This document shows, piece by piece, positions 58,260 to 64,000 of a DNA stretch of 64,000 bases. The position numbers and the translations under genes were made by a program. This DNA is from Aedes albopictus (taxonomy: Eukaryota > Arthropoda > Insecta > Diptera > Culicidae), in the NCBI RefSeq assembly GCF_035046485.1, contig NC_085138.1, positions 366,423,238-366,487,237 on the forward strand, read 5' to 3'. Each line of letters opens with the position of its first letter. The first letter of the stretch is position 1. The notes under the pieces were generated by a model. That model was not told the DNA's origin, did not search any database, and saw only the letters and a program-made list of their open reading frames with translations.

Positions 58260-60285
58260 CCACTTCAGAAAATGCGCAGAATCTCGAAGTCGCGTTGACA
58301 GACGAAGGCGAGCTCGATGAGGCCCCTCTAGAGGACTGCTGGAGTACAGTGAAAGCAGCCATCAACGACGCAGCCGAGAGCGCCATCGGGTACGTGGAAC
58401 GGAATTGACGGAGCGAATGATTCGACGAAGATTGCAGAACGGTTTTGGATGAGAAGAACGCAGCTAGGGCGGTAATGCTGCAGCAAGGGACCCGACGGAA
58501 CGTGGAACGTTACAAACAGAAGCGGAAACAGCAGTTCCGCCTCTTTCAGGAGATAAAGCGTCGCCTGGAAGAAGCGGAGTGCGAAGACGTGGAACTGCAG
58601 TGCCGTTCCCCAAAAAATACGGAAGTTCTATCAGCTTCTGGTAGAACTTCCGTGTTTCTTGGGAACGGCAACGCATCCCACAACGGCTTCGTGCCACGAG
58701 CCAAAATGAGCAGGGATAAGGACGGAGGCCTCTTAACGGACGGACATGAGGTGATCGAAAGGTGGAAGCAGCACTTCGATCAGCACCTGAATGGCGTGGA
58801 GAACGTAGGCACGGGAAACCACGGCAACGGAGGAAACGACGACACCAGTGCAGTGGTGGACGGAAATGAATCAATTCCCACGCTGTGGGAAGTTAAGGAA
58901 GCCATTCATCAGCTCAAAACTAACAAAACAGCTGGTAAGGATGGTATCGCAGCTGAACTCATTAAGATGGGCCCAGAAAAGTTGGCCACCTGTCTGCACC
59001 GGCTGGTAGTCACGATCTGGGAAACCGAACAGCTACCGGAGGCGTGGGGAAGAGGTAATCCGCCACATTCACAAGAAAGGCGACAATGTGAGAACTTCAG
59101 AGCGATCACTATTTTGAATGCTGCCTACAAAGTGCTATCCCAGATCATCTTCCGTCGTCTGTCACCCAAAACAAATGAGTTCGTGGGAAGTTATCAAGCC
59201 GGCTTCATCGACGGCCGGTCGACAACGGACCAGATCTTTACCGTACGGCAAATTCTCCAGAAATGCCGTGAATACCAGGACCCAACGCATCACCTGTTCA
59301 TCGACTTCAAAGCGGCATACGACAGTATCGACCGCGTAGAGCTATGGAGAATCATGGACGAAAACGGCTTTCCTGTGAAGCTGACTAGACTGATTAAAGC
59401 AACGATGGACGGTGTGCAAAACTGCGTAAGGGTTTCGGGTGAACTATCTAGTTCATTCGAAACTCGCCGGGGACTGCGACAAGGTGATGGACTCTCATGC
59501 CTACTCTTCAACATCGCTCTGGAAGGTGTTATGCGACGAGCCGGACTCAACAGCCGGGGAACGATTTTCACAAAATCCGGACAATTTGTGTGCTTTGCGG
59601 ACGACATGGACATTATTGCCAGAACATTTGGAACGGTGGCAGAGCTGTACACCCGCCTGAAACGCGAAGCAGCAAAGGTCGGACTAGTGGTGAATGCCTC
59701 AAAAACAAAGTACATGCTGGTAGGCGGAACCGAAAACGACCGGATCCGATAGACGGGGATACTTTCGAGGTGGTGGAGGAATTTGTCTACCTCGGATCCT
59801 TACTGACGGCTGACAACAACGTGAGCCGTGAAATTCGGAGGCGCATCATCAGCGGAAGTCGGGCCTACTACGGGCTCCAGAAGAAACTGCGGTCGAAAAA
59901 GATTCACCCACGCACCAAATGCACCATGTACAAAACGCTAATAAGACCGGTGGTCCTTTACGGGCACGAGACATGGACCATGCTCGAGGAGGACCTGCAA
60001 GCACTCGGAGTTTTCGAGCGACGCGTGCTAAGGACGATCTTCGGCGGTGTGCAGGAGAACGGTGTGTGGCGGAGAAGAATGAACCATGAGCTCGCTGCAC
60101 TTTACGGCGAACCCAGCATCCAGAAGGTGGCCAAAGCCGGAAGGATACGGTGGGCAGGGCATGTTGCAAGAATGCCGGACAACAATCCTTCAAAGTTAGT
60201 GTTTGCGACTGATCCATCTGGTACAAGAAGGCGTGGAGCGCAGAGACCACGACCAGGTGGAGCGTGACTTGGCGAGCATTGTGCG
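58260..60285 (+). pseudogene. RTE-like reverse transcriptase, nearly open but frameshifted
   Basis: The frame 58445-59752 carries a linker rich in charged residues, then AGKDGIAAELIKMGPEK, AAYKVLSQIIFRRLS, VGSYQAGFIDGRSTTDQ, LFIDFKAAYDSIDR, GLRQGDGLSCLLFNIALEG and FADDMDIIAR, so the catalytic Asp positions are present. Between about 59055 and 59090 the peptide is out of register: the alternative frame there reads EEVIRHIHKKGD, so two compensating indels flank it. A shift at about 59745 puts the C-terminal region (DTFEVVEEFVYLGSLLTAD, RRRIISGSRAYYG, RIRWAGHVARMPDNNPSK) in the frame that closes at 60267. An inverted duplication sits at 58609-58672. Confidence 0.75.
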
Positions 60286-61075
60286 TAGAGGGTCTTGTTT
60301 CCCGGACTGAAAAAAATCCCGGGATTCGGGATTTTTATTTTTTAAATCCCGGGATTTCCCGGGATCCCGGGATGAATCCAAATTTTCCAAAAACCAACAA
60401 AAAATGTATGAAATGTGTTTCCAAACATATTTTTTGTTATCTTGATTTATTTGATTTTGCGAAAGAGATGAAATTTCGCGAAAAAAAAAACAAATAGGGT
60501 ATTGGTTCCCTTATTAAGCATGTGGCTCCCATTTTCATCCTACGAAAAACAAAGGATTAAAGCGTTGTTTGTTTTGTTTAATATTTTTGTATTTTTTGTT
60601 AGAAGTGAGCACGCATGAAAACAAAAAGAACGGAATCAATCGGTGCCGTAATCGCTTGTTTTCGAATGGGATGAATATGGGAGCGTGAGATTAGACACGA
60701 GAAAGTTCTGGATGGAATTCCTACTGAAGTCGCCGTCGATTTTTTTTAATTTTTTTATTATTTCAAACTATATTATCATTCCTAGAGGAACTAATTAACA
60801 AAGATTCCACGAAATTTCTGGAGAAATTATTTCATTGATCCAAGTGGCCTCTCCATATGTTATTTCTGGGAGCAAATTTGTGATTTTCCTGCTAGAGAGA
60901 GTTGGAAAAGGTTGGAGTGATTTGAAAGATTGGTTGCTCAATAAATCATTAAAATAAAGTTACTCGAATCATCTTTAAAATAATTTCCTCAAGGAATCTT
61001 TTAAAAGTCCTTACAAAAAATATTCCATGAAATACATAAAAAATGCCTTTATTTGGATAAAACACAATATTTGTG

Positions 61076-61310
61076 GACTTCGTGGCCGAGCGGTTAGCGG
61101 CGTCAGTCGTTTAGGTGTCTCGTAAGCCCCGGAGTGTTAATTCGAATCCCACTCCAGTTAGGGAAAACTTTTCGTCAAATGGAAAATTCTGCACTGGGCC
61201 ACTGAGTGTTATATGTGTTGTCCGTTGCCTAATTTTAGTAATCTTAAGTCTGTGCGGCCTCTGTCCGAAGACGGTGTAATTGTTAGTTTTCTTTTAGCAA
61301 TCTCCAGATG
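61076..61310 (+). mobile_element. tRNA-derived SINE, plus strand
   Basis: The head GACTTCGTGGCCGAGCGGTT is a good A box, and TTAATTCGAATCCCACTCC about 50 bases later a good B box; the spacing suggests a class II tRNA (Ser/Leu-like) ancestor. The body follows with CTGCACTGGGCCACTGAG and TGTGCGGCCTCTGTCC. Acceptor-stem pairing is poor, so it is not a working tRNA gene. The tail is unclear. Confidence 0.7.
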
Positions 61311-61509
61311 TTTCCTTGTTGTTTTAGAAAAAAATATTACTTTCTTTTTATTCTTATTTCATAAATCGCTACTGGAACAGACAGTGTATTTCAACTATTA
61401 TTTTATCAACCCTCATACAGTTATGAGCTGAATCCTTCTTAGCCAATAAACCATTTTTGCAATCATTTGCCTGCTTGATGATGGTGAAGCCCTGCAGAAG
61501 TGTGATTTA

Positions 61510-61804
61510 CACACTAAGATTCAGATGTTCCAGCTCAGTAATTGTTTCATTGGGTTCAGTATTTTTTTTCATCTTTTTACTGAGTTTTCAACAGCAGATT
61601 TATCTCGGTACACTCGGTTATCGTATTTACCGTTCACCAGTAACGATATTTACCGTGTATCAGTAACTTTTGACAGTTTGTTATCTGAGCTCGGTAACTC
61701 ATTTACAGAATATCCGCAAAAGAAACAACCGAGCGTACCGAGTTAAATCTGCTGTTGAGAACTCAGTAAAAAGATGGGAAAAATACCGAGCTGATCTTAG
61801 TGTG
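61510..61804. mobile_element. 295-bp foldback MITE inside the hAT element
   Basis: CACACTAAGAT at the left end and ATCTTAGTGTG at the right, with TA outside both. Further in, TCTTTTTACTGAGTT, CAACAGCAGATTTA and CTCGGTAC recur inverted with few changes, so most of the unit folds. The left arm holds about 25 bp extra. It is non-coding. Confidence 0.85.
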
Positions 61805-61924
61805 TATGTGAGCGACTTTTTGCCACAATTCTGTTAGAATTACTTCCATCAACATTTTTCTAACTAGATTTCTTGAAATTCGTCTGAAAATGTAGTACTC
61901 TAGGAATCTAGTACCTTTCAACAT

Positions 61925-62262
61925 GTCAGCTGTGCCCCAACACGGAGGAGGATCTAGAGCACAAATTGTCCACCTGCCCGAAAACTAATGCTCTTTGGAA
62001 TCATCTTCAGTCTAAGTTGGAGACAACCGTAGGAAGGAGGATGACGTTCTCTAGCCTGAGAATACCAGAACTCATAGCAATGAGTGGGAGATGCCGTCAC
62101 AAGGCTCTAAAAATGTTTATAACATATGTAAATTATGTTTTAGATGCCAATGACCAGCTTTCTGTAGAGGCATTAGATTTTGTTTTAAACTGTTCTTCTG
62201 TGTAACGTGTACATGTATCTAGTGAAATAGTTCCAATAAATGTGTTTACAAAAAAAAAACAT
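61925..62262 (+). pseudogene. LOA-like non-LTR retrotransposon 3' end, 5' truncated
   Basis: The frame reads TCQLCPNTEEDLEHKLSTCP at about 61923-61982, the C-terminal CCHC cluster of an ORF2, then KTNALWNHLQSKLE, FSSLRIPELIAMSG, HKALKMFITYVNYVLDAN and a stop at 62203-62205. AATAAA occurs at about 62235 and a run of 9-10 A near 62251-62261. The pattern of CX2CX6HX4C followed by a short helical tail resembles LOA-type elements of Aedes, with I-clade as the alternative. Only about 340 bp was inserted, a typical 5' truncation. Confidence 0.65.
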
Positions 62263-62799
62263 CAGATTTACTTGAGAAGTCTGTCAGAAATGGCAACAGG
62301 TATTTCAGGTATCTTAAATAAAAATTGCAGGAGCTCCACTTGAAAATATGCTTAGTGGAATATGTCTACAAATTCTGTAACTAAAAATTTTGCAAGGAAA
62401 TTTGCATCAAAATATATCCTCAGAATCTTCTTTCTGCATATTTACAAGGCTTCCCATCAACAACATGATTTTCTTAGAAAAAGATGGCCGCTGGACCTGC
62501 CAGATAGTGTAGAATCGAATGCAAAATGGAACCGTTGATGAAAAAACTTTGGAAAAAACGTCTTGTGTGAATTGTTATGTTTTAATAGAATATACTTTCG
62601 CCATTTTTATAATTTCGGGAAATCCCGGGAATTGGAGAAAAATATCCCGGGATTCGGGATTTTTCAGATCCCGGGATTTCCCGGGATTTTTGTCCCGGGA
62701 AATCCCGGGCAAGACCCTCTAATTGTGCGTGACCGAGGATGGAGAACGGCAGCAAAGACCCGTATATTATGGAGAAATATTTGATGTTATAGGTACTAA

Positions 62800-64000
62800 A
62801 TTATTAAAATGAGAACGCAACGGCTATATTGGTCTAAATTGGTATTATTATAAAAATATCAACATTGTGTCAATCCAAGATTTAATCAATATTCGAATTT
62901 CAACTAGTTCTGGTGACTGGTTTAAAGAATATGTACAATATTCTTAGGTCATCGAAGGACTTTGGATTCTAGGATCTAAGAACTTAATGATGGTTTTGAT
63001 GTGATAGGTTCTGCGATTAATCTTACATCTACAAAACTGCCTCGAATAGAAAGGATAATAAACTTCCAACGACACAAACAACCATCCATCCAGTCAGTCG
63101 GATAATTTACGGTGAATAAATAAACTTGACCGAATCACTGCCTCCCCCTCCACACCGGTCCACCACAATGGCCTACCACCAAAACTGCTATCGATATCGA
63201 TTGCCACCATTTTCGCTGTCGAGTCGCCGGGTAGTTAATAAATCACCACTAATCTGGTAATTTATCGATTTTCTCAGTAGTGCCTTCGGTGGTGATCGAG
63301 AAACGGAACCCTTGCCGATATACTCCGCTCCCGTACTCACGCCAGCAATCCCAAACCCAAACACTCGCAACAACAAGCAAGCAATCGGTCCCCAAAGAGC
63401 ATGAATAAATTTAAATGCAAATATTTTTCCACTCTCAAGTCGCGTTCCGCCCAACAACCAACGACACCGGTCGGACACAAAGGTGCTCACAACGAGAGAT
63501 TCAGCGCGGGAAAAGAATAATTTCCACTCGTTACCAACTGGCGAGTGGTGCGGTGGGGTCGCCTCTGGGGAATAGCAATAGCCCCAAACTACGTCTTCCC
63601 CCCAGAGAGTGTCGCACGACCAAAACAAACAACGCAGCACCTTCGAGATTGAAATTCAAGGTGGTGTCGGCCGCACACGCTACGCAGCAGCCCTTAATCA
63701 CCTGGATTATCACCTCTGTTTACCATAACACTCGATCTCGGATCGCTGATGATGATGATGTCGATGGGTGCGGCTGGGTGGTAGTCAGAGTCAGTGCGGT
63801 TGATTGGTTTCCTGACAGTCAGTAAGTGTGACGCGCGCGCGGAAGCACACACTTGAGATGAAATTAAAATCTTCATTTCCTTGTTCACCACCGCCGCCGC
63901 AAGATCATCAAACATCATCGCCAGGCGACGCACATTTAAGAGAAATGTTTAATTTACACTTCACCGGTTCGGCGAAAGGTTTTTCGATAAAATGACGACC
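62800..64000. promoter_or_regulatory. Unique GC-richer terminal region, possible cis-regulatory DNA
   Basis: From about 63060 to the end there are no transposon ends or repeats and composition differs from the rest of the window. Visible sites include TATCGATA at 63189-63196 (the DRE core known from Drosophila), TTTATCGATTTT near 63261, and ATGCAAAT at 63415-63422 (a POU octamer). CpG-rich stretches lie near 63530-63700 and at 63831-63842 (GTGACGCGCGCGCGG). Frames of 60-150 aa on both strands lack domains. It may belong to a gene that starts beyond 64000. 62790-63060 is AT-rich and empty. Confidence 0.3.

Larger units (their letters stand above)
60286..62721. mobile_element. 2.4-kb non-autonomous hAT element with perfect 8-bp duplication
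   Basis: ATTGTGCG stands at 60278-60285 and 62722-62729. The terminal inverted repeat is TAGAGGGTCTTG at both ends. Directly inside, both ends carry several copies of ATCCCGGGAT / TTTCCCGGGA, palindromic subterminal motifs of the kind bound by hAT transposases. It interrupts the RTE-like C-terminus between LASIVR and DRGWRTA. No transposase is visible. The interior contains a tRNA-derived SINE, a 295-bp MITE and a LOA-like retrotransposon tail. 60380-61070 and 62265-62580 show nothing else. Confidence 0.9.
57789..62790 (+). mobile_element. RTE-like retrotransposon, plus strand, rearranged and split by a hAT element
   Basis: Order on the plus strand: a misplaced piece of RT (57789-57915), endonuclease remnant (57930-58200), linker (58260-58800), RT (58870-59752), C-terminal region (59753-60285), then the 2.4-kb hAT insertion, and the last codons at 62730-62785 (DRGWRTAAKTRILWRN). 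It is the same family type as the minus-strand copy at 41.6-45.9 kb. The 5' and 3' ends are approximate. Confidence 0.8.

Noticed and set aside
61076..61165. Functional tRNA gene
   Set aside because: A and B boxes are good, but acceptor pairing is poor and a SINE body follows, so it is a tRNA-derived SINE.

Overview
This window looks like repeat-dense intergenic DNA from a culicine mosquito, most probably Aedes. The evidence is R1-clade retrotransposons sitting inside (AC)n microsatellites, tRNA-derived SINEs including one with a Feilai-type body, decayed RTE-like and LOA-like retrotransposons, and a dense layer of small non-autonomous DNA transposons. I found no host protein-coding gene that I can defend. 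The only intact coding sequences belong to one retrotransposon. This is a reading by eye: there was no alignment, no identity calculation and no database search.

Layout. 1-5.4 kb is AT-rich and mostly featureless, with one SINE. 5.46-8.46 kb is a 3-kb foldback element. 8.9-9.6 kb is a GC-richer island with an uncertain exon or promoter. 10.0-30.4 kb is one copy of an unnamed element (copy A) whose internal (AC)n tract has been filled by three head-to-tail R1-clade retrotransposons. The first (12354-18123) is apparently intact, with ORF1 (458 aa) and ORF2 (1004 aa) overlapping in an ATGA. The second (18247-22650) is a diverged, 5'-truncated and frameshifted relative. The third (22821-29980) is a close relative of the first, broken by three recent DNA-transposon insertions of 947, 247 and 155 bp. 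30.98-36.46 kb is a second copy of the host element (copy B), with a 500-bp assembly gap and only a short CA tract.

36.5-41.6 kb holds degenerate repeats, a TTCGGTAA foldback and a 1.55-kb CACTG-ended element carrying an unrecognised broken coding sequence. 41.6-45.9 kb is a minus-strand RTE-like retrotransposon interrupted by four DNA elements (329 bp, a 916-bp Tc1 relic, 96 bp, and a 183-bp hAT MITE). 47.1-49.3 kb is a hAT-like element containing a SINE and another MITE. 49.7-50.7 kb is an inverted G-rich repeat. 51.6-53.7 kb is a TTA-flanked, PIF/Harbinger-like element. 54.6-57.0 kb has two long arrays of the same 9-bp minisatellite in opposite orientation. 57.8-62.8 kb is a plus-strand RTE-like copy, rearranged at its 5' side and split by a 2.4-kb hAT element with a perfect 8-bp target duplication. 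That hAT element itself carries a SINE, a MITE and a LOA-like tail. 62.8-64.0 kb is non-repetitive and GC-richer and may be cis-regulatory DNA of a gene outside the window.

How the parts work together. The only functional unit is R1 element 1: ORF1 is a nucleic-acid-binding chaperone-like protein and ORF2 an endonuclease plus reverse transcriptase, consistent with target-primed insertion into (AC)n. Everything else is either a substrate for such machinery or debris. The nesting order gives a relative chronology of activity.
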